A DNA stretch of 22,476 nt from JBGPML01 sp041486955 (GTDB lineage: Bacteria; Patescibacteriota; UBA1384; 2-12-FULL-50-11; DASWYB01): assembly GCA_041486955.1 (NCBI GenBank), contig JBGPML010000009.1:1-22476 (forward strand). The letters are read 5' to 3'. A program made the translations under genes and the position numbers. The notes beneath the pieces were generated by a model that was not told the DNA's origin, made no database searches, and saw nothing but the letters and a program-made list of their open reading frames with translations. Positions 13,722 through 21,664 of the stretch are shown piece by piece. Numbering within the stretch: the stretch's first letter is position 1; each line of letters starts with the position of its first letter.

Positions 13722-14372
13722 TTAATCAATTTCTCGTAAGTGAGCATAATCATTCCAGGTATTGAGTCGCCATTTCGCTTCCTGTTGCCACCCTTCCGGT
13801 TCACTTTTCTCGATAATCGAAATTCCAGTGTTCGTTATCGTCAGAAATTCCTGAATCGGCCAGTATAGTTTGGGGGTAAGTTTTTCACCATAGAGTAAGA
13901 TACCCATCAGAGTCCACAGAAATCCACCATGCGTGACGGCTAAAATATGTTCTTTACCATAGGACTCGAATGATTGAATTAACTTTTGGGCTCGCTTACA
14001 GGCGTCATAAAAATTTTCTTCGTCACTATGATGCCAATCCGGATCGTCGGCATTTTTTTTCATGAGAGCTCGTACCTCGAGCGAAGTTGGATGATCGTAA
14101 TGCATACCATGTAACTCAGTTGGAAACATAATTTCCCGTAGCTCCCCGGTAAATATAATCTCTTTTTGCAATGTTTTATTGATAATTCGTGCTGATTCTT
14201 TTGCCCGCTCGAAGGGGCTGGAGAGAATGAGTTCAATCGGAAAGAGTTTTAATGAGTTGGCCACATAATTTACCTGCTGACGGCCAAGATCGGTTAATGT
14301 CGCATCGCGACCTTGATGCGTTGCTGCCACGTTATTATTCGTTTGGCCATGCCGAACAAGATAAACGTGCAT
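13722..14372 (-). CDS. Histidine phosphatase superfamily protein (phosphoglycerate mutase-like)
   Basis: 216 residues. The catalytic RHG is at the start (VYLVRHGQTNNN, about residues 4-15), followed by LTDLGRQQVNYVANSL. The second Arg appears in SSPFERAKESA, an acidic residue near LREIMFPTELHG, and the second catalytic His in VTHGGFLWTLMGI (about residues 146-158). Family members are phosphatases or, less often, mutases for small phosphorylated metabolites; substrate cannot be told from sequence. The insertion with YDHPTSLEVRALMKK is longer than in typical cofactor-dependent mutases. Its ATG is 2 nt after the lysS stop and its stop is 18 nt before serS, so it is almost certainly co-expressed with both synthetases. 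No direct link to tRNA charging is known. Confidence 0.88.
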   Translation of the reverse strand: MHVYLVRHGQTNNNVAATHQGRDATLTDLGRQQVNYVANSLKLFPIELILSSPFERAKESARIINKTLQKEIIFTGELREIMFPTELHGMHYDHPTSLEVRALMKKNADDPDWHHSDEENFYDACKRAQKLIQSFESYGKEHILAVTHGGFLWTLMGILLYGEKLTPKLYWPIQEFLTITNTGISIIEKSEPEGWQQEAKWRLNTWNDYAHLREID

Positions 14373-14374
14373 AT

Positions 14375-15931
14375 TTAACTTCCGAGTTTAGCTGATGCTT
14401 CACGCATTCGGTTTAAAACAAATTCTTTATTCAAGGAAGCTAAGAACCAACCAGCTTGCGGTCCCTGATCTTTATTAAGGAAAATTTTATAGATAGCAGA
14501 AAAAGCGACTTTCGGGGCCAAATTCATATCATTTTTAATGTCGTGCAAAATGGTATGAATCGCCTCGCCGCTCCAATCTGTAGTAGCTAAAGCTTCAGCT
14601 GCTCGATGCAAATACATTTTCTGTTCATCGGTTAACGTTACATCAGGTAGTTCTGGCTGTAGTTCGAATTTAGCTGTTTCATCGGCAAACGTTTCAAGCC
14701 AACGTCTGGCGTACTCAATCCGAAGATTTAATTCTGTTTCTTCAACGGAATTGAGGGGAGAACTTTTCTCTTTCGTCGCTACCTCATGAATGTCGATATG
14801 AGGCATTTGAATCAAAAAAGTGACTTTAGAAAAGCGCATAGTATATTCCGGGAGCGGTTCCGTACTTTGGTGACTATAGATTATTGCTCGTGCCTCATTG
14901 CTGTCAGGAGTGGTTTTAAGCATCTCTAGTGATCGATCGTAGTCATCAAAAATTCGAGGAATTGTATCTCCGCCTGGAGAGAATTCAACATGACGATTTA
15001 ACGGAGTCCGATAGACGAAATAACGCATTAAATGAGCGGGTAGGTAATGCGCAGCGTCATTCGCGCTGATTCGAACCCCTTTTGAAGAAGATATTTTTTT
15101 ACCACCAACGGTGAAAAATTCATGACCATAGCCAATCGGAGCAACGGCTGCAAAAACATCTTTAACGATGCGTAATCCGTAATCCCGAGAGCTATTTTTC
15201 GTAAAGTGATCTTTTCCGCCTCCTTCATAATCGGGCTGGAAAATAAACCATTTTGCTGGCCATTCAACTTTCCAAAACATTTTTCCTTTACCATTATAAG
15301 GGCTGACTTTGCCTTCGTTGCCACAGCCTTGCGCCCATTCAACCATGTTTGGTTCGCATCGGTAGGAGACTTCACTGCCGTCCCAATCATAGACATAGGT
15401 GGTGCCAATTTTCCCGCAATTTTCACAGATCGGCTGAAACGGATACCAGTCTTTCGGGCGTTCTGCCCCAAAATCAGCATAGATTCCACGAATTTTCTCG
15501 GCATTATCGAGAGCGATGGTAATGGCTTCATTAAATTCGCCACTGGCATAAAGTTCGCTCGTTTTAGGAACGGTTGGATGAACATCAAGATCTTCCATTG
15601 CTTCTAAATAACGGGAAGAAAAATAATCGGCAAAACTCTTATATCCTTCAACGGGTGACATAACTTTAAAAAGAGGAAGTCCAAGGTACTGTTGAAAACT
15701 TTCAGGCACATCGGGGGGAAGTCCATCCATCGGATCCATATCATCAAAACCATAGTAGTATTCTGCTTCGAGGCCTTTGAGTCTGAGACCTTCATAGATA
15801 GCCTGATGAATAAGAACAGTCCGGATATGCCCTGCTGTGGCAATACCCGAAGGCGTCCACCAATCGTAAACTTTGAATGGTGGTTTGCGTTTTTCAATAA
15901 CTTCATTAACTATAGAATCTACCCAAAACAT
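14375..15931 (-). CDS. lysS: Class I lysyl-tRNA synthetase (archaeal-type LysRS)
   Basis: 518 residues, a Rossmann-fold class I enzyme unrelated to the class II LysRS used by most bacteria. The HIGH-like motif is in TPSGIATAGHIRTV (about residues 26-39, reading GHIRT), and the KMSKS-like motif is GKKISSSKGVRIS (about residues 278-290). A zinc-binding-type set lies between: CENCGK, then SYRCEPN and QGCGNEG. The C-terminal third is helical (anticodon-binding alpha-helix cage). Class I LysRS is typical of archaea and is scattered in spirochaetes, some alphaproteobacteria and CPR bacteria, so it is informative for lineage. First gene of the lysS-phosphatase-serS group; no clear ribosome-binding site precedes the ATG at 15929-15931. 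Confidence 0.95.
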   Translation of the reverse strand: MFWVDSIVNEVIEKRKPPFKVYDWWTPSGIATAGHIRTVLIHQAIYEGLRLKGLEAEYYYGFDDMDPMDGLPPDVPESFQQYLGLPLFKVMSPVEGYKSFADYFSSRYLEAMEDLDVHPTVPKTSELYASGEFNEAITIALDNAEKIRGIYADFGAERPKDWYPFQPICENCGKIGTTYVYDWDGSEVSYRCEPNMVEWAQGCGNEGKVSPYNGKGKMFWKVEWPAKWFIFQPDYEGGGKDHFTKNSSRDYGLRIVKDVFAAVAPIGYGHEFFTVGGKKISSSKGVRISANDAAHYLPAHLMRYFVYRTPLNRHVEFSPGGDTIPRIFDDYDRSLEMLKTTPDSNEARAIIYSHQSTEPLPEYTMRFSKVTFLIQMPHIDIHEVATKEKSSPLNSVEETELNLRIEYARRWLETFADETAKFELQPELPDVTLTDEQKMYLHRAAEALATTDWSGEAIHTILHDIKNDMNLAPKVAFSAIYKIFLNKDQGPQAGWFLASLNKEFVLNRMREASAKLGS

Positions 15932-15994
15932 AAATAATAAATCTCTTCAATTTTTCTATATTCTATCAGAAGAAGCGTAGACCGACCAGATAAG

Positions 15995-16085
15995 ATAAAA
16001 ATGACGAAATCAAAATGCTAAATGACAAAAAAATCACAAAATCTCAATTACATGTTTTCGTCATTCGGACTTTTTCATTTTTAAA
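15995..16085. repeat. AT-rich degenerate repeats upstream of lysS
   Basis: Variants of AATGACGAAATC recur: AAAATGACGAAATC (about 15999), AAATGACAAAAAAATC (about 16020), and the inverted form TTTCGTCATTCGG (about 16054). They give an inverted repeat (AATGACGAA with TTCGTCATT). This is the rest of the 330-nt gene-free stretch 15932-16261, which otherwise holds the structured element copy 2 and the greA terminator. No reading frame is credible here. Confidence 0.45.
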
Positions 16086-16104
16086 AATATTTATCAAGGC
16101 ATAG

Positions 16105-16224
16105 GGAGTTGTCAATTTGTGACAATTACCAGGAAGGAACGAGAAATAAACCGAGGCGTACTTAAATGTACGTTGAGGGAGGCTCGCAGTTTCTGACGCA
16201 GTAATTGCTCAAATTCACAACTCC
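16105..16224. ncRNA. Structured 120-nt element, copy 2 (candidate RNA)
   Basis: Same plan as 11405-11526. The outer arms GGAGTTGTcAATTTG (from 16105) and CAAATTcACAACTCC (to 16224) pair with one C/C mismatch. The central hairpin is GCGTAC-ttaaat-GTACGT (16156-16173), 51 nt from either end, and TGACGCAG lies at 16194-16201. An inner helix seen in both copies changes from GTG/CAC (11452-11454, 11484-11486) to GAG/CTC (16153-16155, 16183-16185), a compensatory difference. Located between greA's terminator and lysS. Confidence 0.65.
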
Positions 16225-16228
16225 AAGT

Positions 16229-16256
16229 AAAAACTGCTGGGGGGCCAGCAGTTTTT
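16229..16256 (-). terminator. Intrinsic terminator downstream of greA (symmetrical, could act both ways)
   Basis: CTGCTGG (16234-16240) and CCAGCAG (16245-16251) around a four-base loop, flanked by AAAAA and TTTTT. Read on the minus strand it follows the greA stop by 5 nt and ends in a T-tract. Confidence 0.88.
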
Positions 16257-16261
16257 AGGAA

Positions 16262-16726
16262 CTATTTAACTTCTAATATTTTGTAGATAACCTCACCACC
16301 TGGGGCTAACACAGTGACGGCATCACTCTTTTTGTGACCCAAAAGGGAACGACCAACAGGAGATTCAGATGAAATTTTGTTGTTTTCAATATCACTTTCG
16401 GTCGGCCCAACAATTTCATAAGACATATGGTCACCTTCAATATCAACCATAACCGTGCTACCAATTCCAATAAAAGCTGAGTCATGCTGTCGTTCAACCA
16501 CTTTGGCCGATTTGATCATGGTTTCTAACTCTTGAATGCGGCCTTCAATAAACGATTGGTCTTCTTTGGCTGATTGATATTCCGCGTTTTCTGAAAGGTC
16601 ACCAAGTTCTTGGGCGCTTTTAATACGCCCAATAATCTCAGAGCGTTTGACCTCTTTTAACTCTTTCAACTCAAGTTTAAGCTGCTCTAACCCTTCTTTG
16701 GTAAAGGTAACTGATTTATTTGCCAT
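16262..16726 (-). CDS. greA: Transcription elongation factor GreA
   Basis: 154 residues from the ATG at 16724-16726, chosen because AGGAG lies 5 nt upstream; a longer frame to 16744 lacks this and includes the ribosome-binding site itself. The N-terminal coiled coil (about residues 10-75) carries the GreA tip motif GDLSENAEYQSAKEDQ with the acidic residues that enter the RNA polymerase secondary channel and stimulate cleavage of backtracked RNA. The C-terminal FKBP-like domain shows SPVGRSLLGHKKSDAVTV, typical of GreA/GreB; length fits GreA. Monocistronic, with its own terminator and a candidate promoter at 16797-16824. Confidence 0.95.
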   Translation of the reverse strand: MANKSVTFTKEGLEQLKLELKELKEVKRSEIIGRIKSAQELGDLSENAEYQSAKEDQSFIEGRIQELETMIKSAKVVERQHDSAFIGIGSTVMVDIEGDHMSYEIVGPTESDIENNKISSESPVGRSLLGHKKSDAVTVLAPGGEVIYKILEVK

Positions 16727-16796
16727 TACTTCTCCTAAAAACAATTTAGCGGCTCATCGCCACTATCCGTTACATATATTAATAATTTATGTTTAT

Positions 16797-16824
16797 AGAT
16801 TAGCATATTTCCCTGGTTTGTCAA
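16797..16824 (-). promoter_or_regulatory. Candidate promoter for greA
   Basis: A perfect TTGACA (16824-16819, minus strand) followed after 16 nt by TAATCT with an upstream TGC, an extended -10 pattern. It is about 70 nt upstream of the greA start and back-to-back with the plus-strand TATAAT at 16856. Confidence 0.45.
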
Positions 16825-16855
16825 TCTGAGCTTTAGCTGAGAAAAGCTAATAGGG

Positions 16856-16861
16856 TATAAT
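16856..16861 (+). promoter_or_regulatory. Consensus -10 box (TATAAT) for the 16899 gene
   Basis: A perfect TATAAT about 38 nt before the ATG of the plus-strand gene. The -35 position (TTAGCT, 17-nt spacer) matches poorly, so the promoter may be weak or activator-dependent. Confidence 0.4.
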
Positions 16862-16898
16862 AACTTTGGTCGCTTTGGTTGGGGAAAGGGGGGAACGC

Positions 16899-17327
16899 AT
16901 GAGATGTCGATATACCGGACAAATCGCTTTGGATGAAGTTTCACAACTTGCCACAGGGTACATCCGAGTGATTTTCCCGAAGAAGCAAAGTGGGACATTT
17001 TACTTCGAAATCCGGCTAATTGTCAGTGCAACGTTATCAACATCGACGATTTCGAGAAATGGAAATGTCTTGATTACGGGATCAATAGTCGCTATTGGTA
17101 GTGAAATAATGAAACTACCTAAGCATGAAGGTGCGGCGTTGGCCTTGGTTCACGATATGGTCTTAGTTGGATTAAGAAGTCTTAATGCCCACCGTGAAGA
17201 TGACAAACGCCTTGGACTAAAGTTGACTGATCTCCTTGTGTTGCGCGGCGAAATGGACCTTCTTGACAAAGTTGATCGAGAAAAGTTCATTGCTTTTGTC
17301 ACCGCCAGAAGCACGCCCCAGTCTTAA
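16899..17327 (+). CDS. Conserved-looking soluble protein, function unknown
   Basis: 142 residues from the ATG at 16899-16901, preceded by a G-rich ribosome-binding site (AAGGGGGG, about 5 nt before ATG); the frame could extend to 16866 but that Met has no such site. It has no transmembrane segment or signal peptide. Predicted by eye: a beta-rich first half (GYIRVIFPKK, FYFEIRLIVSATLS, GNVLITGSIVAIGSEI) and a helical second half (GAALALVHDMVLVGLRSL, KVDREKFIAFVTA). No family recognised. It is an isolated plus-strand gene with its own -10 box and its own terminator, which overlaps the stop codon. It converges with mrdA. Confidence 0.65.
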   Translation: MRCRYTGQIALDEVSQLATGYIRVIFPKKQSGTFYFEIRLIVSATLSTSTISRNGNVLITGSIVAIGSEIMKLPKHEGAALALVHDMVLVGLRSLNAHREDDKRLGLKLTDLLVLRGEMDLLDKVDREKFIAFVTARSTPQS

Positions 17328-17336
17328 GCTGGGGCA
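17315..17336 (+). terminator. Intrinsic terminator overlapping the stop codon of the 16899 gene
   Basis: GCCCCAG and CTGGGGC form a 7-bp stem whose loop contains the TAA stop (17325-17327), followed by AAATTTTT on the plus strand. It separates this gene from convergent mrdA, whose stop is at 17342. Confidence 0.8.
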
Positions 17337-17341
17337 AATTT

Positions 17342-19252
17342 TTATAAATGTGACATGTAGTACTGAAATACCCGGCCGGCTACAGGAACAGAAATAGCAT
17401 TACCTTCTCCACCACCCTCAACCAGAATTGCGACAACAATTTTCGGATTATCGAATGGCGCATAACCAATGTACCAAGCGTGAGTTTTTTGTTCGGTTCC
17501 AAACTGGGCAGTCCCCGTTTTTCCAGCGCTTGAAAATGATAAACTACGTAAACTTCGAGCAGAACCAGTGTCAGAATCAACCGTACGATGTAAACCGTCG
17601 CGAACCGTTTGGAGTGTATCATCAGAAATAGCTAGTTTTTCTTGATTGAATGTCAGCGTCTCCTGCTCTCCGGTTTCGGGATTTTCTAAACTTTCAACTA
17701 CATGCGGCGTGACTAAATTTCCGCCGTTGGCGATGCTGCTTAACGCTCGAGCTAATTGAATTGGAGTAACCAGTAAATCACCCTGCCCGATAGCAATGTG
17801 GTAGGTATCTCCGATATACCAACTCTCCTTTTTAACTTTTTTCTTCCAATCCGGATCAGGGACTAAGCCACTACTTTCTGATGTATAGTCCACACCAGTA
17901 TCTTTACCAAAACCGTACATTTGATAATATTTCCGCAAACGTTCGACACCAAGACCGGGAATCTTATCCCAACCTCCGCCAAGAGCGTAGAAAAAAATGT
18001 CATTTGATTCAGAAATTGCTTGTCTAACGTCACTTGTTCCATGAACTTTCCAGTCAGGAAACTCCCATTGGCCGATTTTTATTTTGCCAATCGAGGTATC
18101 CAAGATTGTATTTGATTTAATGGTGTTTTCTTGTAATGCAGCACTAGCGACAAACGGCTTGATGGTTGACCCAGCCGGATATAATCCATCGACTGCCCGA
18201 TTCAACAGAGGCTTATCGGGATTGCTGGTAATAGATTGAAAATCTTGGTTAGAAATACCGCGAGCAAAAACATTATTGTCATAATTTGGCAAAGAAACCG
18301 AAGCCAAAATTCCACCAGTAGTTGGATCCATGGCAATGCCAACCGATTGTTTGACATTATTTTTTTGCATTGCTTCTTCTAACGCCGATGCCATTTCTTT
18401 TTGCAGTCCGACGTCAAGAGTAAGGCGGAGGGTTTTTCCTATTTCCGGGGTGGTATCGTGGAGAGCGCGTTGATATTGGCCATTAGCATTCACTTCTATT
18501 TCGGTAATACCTTGCGTTCCTCGCAACTGAGAATCGTAGCTCGATTCTAATCCCGATCGACCGATTGGAGCGGTGTTGGGATAATCAGGATGTTTTTGGG
18601 TATCTTCTTCTGTCATTCGAGACGTATAGCCAAGGATATGCGAAAGCCCGGCCGTAGTATCATATTTCCGGGAAGGAGTATAAGAAACTCGTACGCCGGA
18701 AGCAGTATTAAATTTAATTTGATAGACTAATGCTTCCTCGCGGGGCAGATTGTCTTGAATGCTAACCGGATCGAGCGAAGATAAACCGGCTTGGTTGATT
18801 TGGTTTGCAACAGTATCAGCAGAAATGCCTGTAGCTTGCGCGACGATGTCATAAATCGACTGACGATCGGCTTTTTTGGTCGGCAGGTCTGAAGGAATGA
18901 TATCTAAACTATAGCCAGGCTCATTCATAACTAACGGTTCGCCAGTTCGATCGAGGATTGATCCTCGTGGCGCAACGGTAATCTGTCGGCGAATGCGGTT
19001 ACCTTCTGCTAAATAGCGATTTTCATAACCCTGAGTAACCTGTAAGTTAGTCAATCGAAAAATTAATAGGAGCGCGCCAATGACAACTAAGCTCTTGGCC
19101 AAAAAATAATGTGGCTTTTCGGTTTCCTCTTCAGGGAGACTCTCCTCCCCTTTCAAGAGAAACGTACTTGGGTCGAACCACTCACCCGGTGGTTTCGTGC
19201 TCAGCCGGGTTAATCCAACTTTATAACCAAAAATGCCTTTTTTTCCTCTCAT
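17342..19252 (-). CDS. mrdA: Penicillin-binding protein 2 (class B transpeptidase)
   Basis: 636 residues. A cytosolic N-terminus (about 48 residues) precedes one transmembrane segment (about residues 50-68, SLVVIGALLLIFRLTNL). The pedestal domain follows (NRIRRQITVAPRGSILDRTG, a class B PBP hallmark), then the transpeptidase domain with SxxK in PAGSTIKPF, SxN in SESNDIFF and KTG in AGKTGTAQ. It crosslinks peptidoglycan during elongation, working with RodA and the MreBCD filament. No RodA gene is visible in the window. It overlaps mreD by 4 nt at the end of the mreBCD operon, an arrangement widespread in bacteria. The N-terminal cytosolic part is longer than in E. coli PBP2. Confidence 0.95.
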   Translation of the reverse strand: MRGKKGIFGYKVGLTRLSTKPPGEWFDPSTFLLKGEESLPEEETEKPHYFLAKSLVVIGALLLIFRLTNLQVTQGYENRYLAEGNRIRRQITVAPRGSILDRTGEPLVMNEPGYSLDIIPSDLPTKKADRQSIYDIVAQATGISADTVANQINQAGLSSLDPVSIQDNLPREEALVYQIKFNTASGVRVSYTPSRKYDTTAGLSHILGYTSRMTEEDTQKHPDYPNTAPIGRSGLESSYDSQLRGTQGITEIEVNANGQYQRALHDTTPEIGKTLRLTLDVGLQKEMASALEEAMQKNNVKQSVGIAMDPTTGGILASVSLPNYDNNVFARGISNQDFQSITSNPDKPLLNRAVDGLYPAGSTIKPFVASAALQENTIKSNTILDTSIGKIKIGQWEFPDWKVHGTSDVRQAISESNDIFFYALGGGWDKIPGLGVERLRKYYQMYGFGKDTGVDYTSESSGLVPDPDWKKKVKKESWYIGDTYHIAIGQGDLLVTPIQLARALSSIANGGNLVTPHVVESLENPETGEQETLTFNQEKLAISDDTLQTVRDGLHRTVDSDTGSARSLRSLSFSSAGKTGTAQFGTEQKTHAWYIGYAPFDNPKIVVAILVEGGGEGNAISVPVAGRVFQYYMSHL

Positions 19253-19689
19253 TTCAGCCGTCTTTCACGCGGGTGCGTCAGCCAAAACCAGAGAAACGCC
19301 ACGGGTATCGTTATGAGATAACTTCCTACAACGCTTATTGAAAATGGTTGATCGGGGGTGAAACTGATTATCACAATGAAAAGGGCAATGACTCCCGCGA
19401 TAGCTAAACGGCTCATAAAAAAATCGTCCAAACTCATCCACCGGGAAAATAATAAGTGGAGTAACAGAGAAAAGACAACCATGATAGCTAAAGTTAACTC
19501 GCTAACGGGTAAGAAAAAGCCTGTGGCAAGATACGCGATAAGCCAAACCAGCCACAAGCGCCAATCGTTGCCTATGCCGGCAAGTATTACAAAGACCGGC
19601 AAGAATAGTCCCGTGCCTCCTAATAGGTGAAACGAACTGCCAAGAGAGATAACTATAATATAGACCAAAAATACGATGAAGTAATTCAT
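19249..19689 (-). CDS. mreD: Rod shape-determining protein MreD
   Basis: 146 residues, almost entirely hydrophobic with about five transmembrane segments (for example FIVFLVYIIVISLG, LWLVWLIAYLATGFF, LAIMVVFSLLLHLLF). MreD sequences are poorly conserved, so the call rests on size, topology and position: exactly between mreC and mrdA, overlapping each by 4 nt (ATGA). It belongs to the elongasome that links the MreB filament to wall synthesis. The C-terminal tail is basic (HPRERRLK). Confidence 0.88.
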   Translation of the reverse strand: MNYFIVFLVYIIVISLGSSFHLLGGTGLFLPVFVILAGIGNDWRLWLVWLIAYLATGFFLPVSELTLAIMVVFSLLLHLLFSRWMSLDDFFMSRLAIAGVIALFIVIISFTPDQPFSISVVGSYLITIPVAFLWFWLTHPRERRLK

Positions 19690-20462
19690 TTTACTCCAAA
19701 AACAATTTCCAGTCGACTCAAGTCAATCGGGGAAGTTACTCGTGCCGATTGGAAAATATCGCTTTTTCCAGAGATTACGGCTGCCACCTTCCCTATTGGT
19801 ATACCACTTTTTACAATGTCACCAATATTTGAGGTTACGACCGCTTCGTTATCATCAATGGTTACATCTCGAGGAATTTCGTCGAGTAGTAATCCTCCGG
19901 CTCCACCTTTAAGTAGTCCGACAGATCGAGAATTTTGCAACACGACAGGTAAAAGTGAATCAACGCTCGAAAGCAGCATGACACGGCTTGTATTAGACAG
20001 CGCTTCGTCGACTCGACCAACTAAGTAACCTTGGGCAATGATTGGCATGCCACTAACAAAACCATCATCATGACCTTTATTAATAACAATTGTCTGTTGA
20101 CTGACTGATGATGAACGAGAAATGACCTGTGCGGCAATAAGCGATTTAGAATGGGCCGAGGTGGTGAGGCTTAGCTCTTCTCGCAAGAGGTCATTTTCAT
20201 GCTTTAGTTCAGTATTAGCAATTTCAAGAGCAGTTAGCTCATTAACCTTCACTCGAAGTTGCCCATTCTCGTGAGCTAATGTTGAAATATTAAATAGGAT
20301 ACCAAAGTTAGAAAGCGTACCCTCGGTCGATTGTCGGACTACTCGAATGACTGGTCCCAGTCCGGTTCTGACCCAATCACGAACGAAGGGTATCAACGTA
20401 GCACCATAAACGACGATAGCAATAATAATGAGCCGTCGAACGAGTGTTCCGTAAGTTCTCAT
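19686..20462 (-). CDS. mreC: Rod shape-determining protein MreC
   Basis: 258 residues: a short cytosolic start, one transmembrane segment (about residues 8-26, RLIIIAIVVYGATLIPF), a coiled coil (about residues 60-95, LAHENGQLRVKVNELTAL, then ELKHENDLLREEL) and a periplasm-side beta-barrel domain with the family patterns AAQVISRSSS, INKGHDDGFVSGMPII and VGRVDEALSNTSRVMLL. MreC scaffolds PBP2 and its regulators. Its start overlaps the mreB stop by 4 nt (ATGA at 20459-20462), and its end overlaps mreD by 4 nt. Confidence 0.94.
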   Translation of the reverse strand: MRTYGTLVRRLIIIAIVVYGATLIPFVRDWVRTGLGPVIRVVRQSTEGTLSNFGILFNISTLAHENGQLRVKVNELTALEIANTELKHENDLLREELSLTTSAHSKSLIAAQVISRSSSVSQQTIVINKGHDDGFVSGMPIIAQGYLVGRVDEALSNTSRVMLLSSVDSLLPVVLQNSRSVGLLKGGAGGLLLDEIPRDVTIDDNEAVVTSNIGDIVKSGIPIGKVAAVISGKSDIFQSARVTSPIDLSRLEIVFGVK

Positions 20463-21505
20463 GCTCGATCCAGTCGTTTCGATTGACTCGGAAGCAAGAC
20501 CTCCCGTAATGCACCGATGTCTTCGATCACAACACCTGTTCCTCGCGCAACCGCGGTGAGAGGATCGTCGGTAATATGTACGACCGTGCCAGTCGCCGTG
20601 GCAATAATCGAATTCAGACCGCGAAGTAGTGCCCCTCCACCGGCTAAAACAATACCTCTTTCCATAATATCTGCGACCAATTCGGGCGGGGTTTCTTCAA
20701 TTGTTGACCGGACAGCATCAACAATAGTACTAATCGAACGATGCAATGCGCGACGGACATGCTCGTCATCAGTTTCAATTATTTTAGGCAGCCCGGTAAT
20801 GAGATCCCGACCCCGTAATTGGACTTTTATGGAATTTTTGAGTGGTAGAGCACTCCCGGCGGAAATTTTAATTTCTTCGGCGGTCCGTTCACCTAAAAGC
20901 AGTTTAAACGTATCGCGAACGTAATTGATAATATCGTTATTTAATTCATCTCCCGCGACACGTAACGATCGGCTCGCGACAATCGCTCCAAGTGAAATTA
21001 CCGCAACTTCAGTAGTTCCGCCACCGATATCAACTATGAGACTGCCAGTAGCTTCTTGAATCGGTAATCGTGCGCCGATCGCCGCGGCAACCGGCTCTTC
21101 TATAAGATAAACCTCACGGGCTCCGGCATTAAGAGCCGCTTCTTCCACTGCGCGCCGCTCAACTTCGGTTACCCCGTAGGGTATACCTATTAACACTCTC
21201 GGGCGCGGCATTAAGCTGAAACGTCGACGATGAACTTTACTTATAAAATATCTAAGCATTTGCTCAGTAACTTCAAAATCACTTACCACGCCATCGACCA
21301 ATGGTCTGATCGCCACGATATGCCCTGGTGTCCGTCCCACCATTCGTTTTGCTTCGTTGCCGATCGCCAGGACTTCTTTTGAGCGTTGATTAATCGCAAC
21401 CACTGAAGGCTCGTTGATAATCAGACCGCTGCCTTTAAGATACACAAGGGTATTAGCAGTTCCTAAGTCGATGCCGATGTCGTGGGATATATGTGAGAAT
21501 AACAA
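20459..21505 (-). CDS. mreB: Actin-like rod shape protein MreB
   Basis: 348 residues. Actin-fold nucleotide motifs: phosphate 1 GIDLGTANTLVYLKG (about residues 11-25), phosphate 2 VDIGGGTTEVAVIS (about residues 160-173) and adenosine motif GIVLAGGGALLRGL (about residues 290-303). VYLIEEPVAAAIGA and VAGDELNNDII are also MreB signatures. It polymerises under the membrane and directs PBP2-dependent wall growth, implying a rod-like cell. The start is TTG (21503-21505) with AGGAG 10 nt upstream. First gene of mreBCD-mrdA; no convincing promoter was found in the 159 nt before it. Confidence 0.96.
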   Translation of the reverse strand: MLFSHISHDIGIDLGTANTLVYLKGSGLIINEPSVVAINQRSKEVLAIGNEAKRMVGRTPGHIVAIRPLVDGVVSDFEVTEQMLRYFISKVHRRRFSLMPRPRVLIGIPYGVTEVERRAVEEAALNAGAREVYLIEEPVAAAIGARLPIQEATGSLIVDIGGGTTEVAVISLGAIVASRSLRVAGDELNNDIINYVRDTFKLLLGERTAEEIKISAGSALPLKNSIKVQLRGRDLITGLPKIIETDDEHVRRALHRSISTIVDAVRSTIEETPPELVADIMERGIVLAGGGALLRGLNSIIATATGTVVHITDDPLTAVARGTGVVIEDIGALREVLLPSQSKRLDRA

Positions 21506-21558
21506 TGGAACACGTCTCCTTACAGTGTTTTAATCATGAGCAAAATTTCTATTCGGTC

Positions 21559-21568
21559 TAGCATGCTA
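21559..21568. other. 10-bp palindrome TAGCATGCTA upstream of mreB
   Basis: A perfect inverted repeat about 55 nt upstream of the mreB start, in the gap between the repeat-protein gene and mreB. It could be an operator but a 10-bp palindrome can arise by chance. Confidence 0.25.
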
Positions 21569-21664
21569 ATACTGCCCCAGCTTTAAACCGAGGCTTTGAT
21601 ACAAGATGGAGTGTAACAGAAAACAGCCCGAACCTCCATGAGAATCAGAGAAGTTTAGTGAAAA

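Noticed and set aside
11405..16224. MITE or integron attC interpretation of the two structured elements
   Set aside because: Terminal inverted repeats of a MITE should be alike between copies and flanked by target duplications; here the termini differ and no duplication is seen. attC core sites (RYYYAAC/GTTRRRY) and an integrase are absent.
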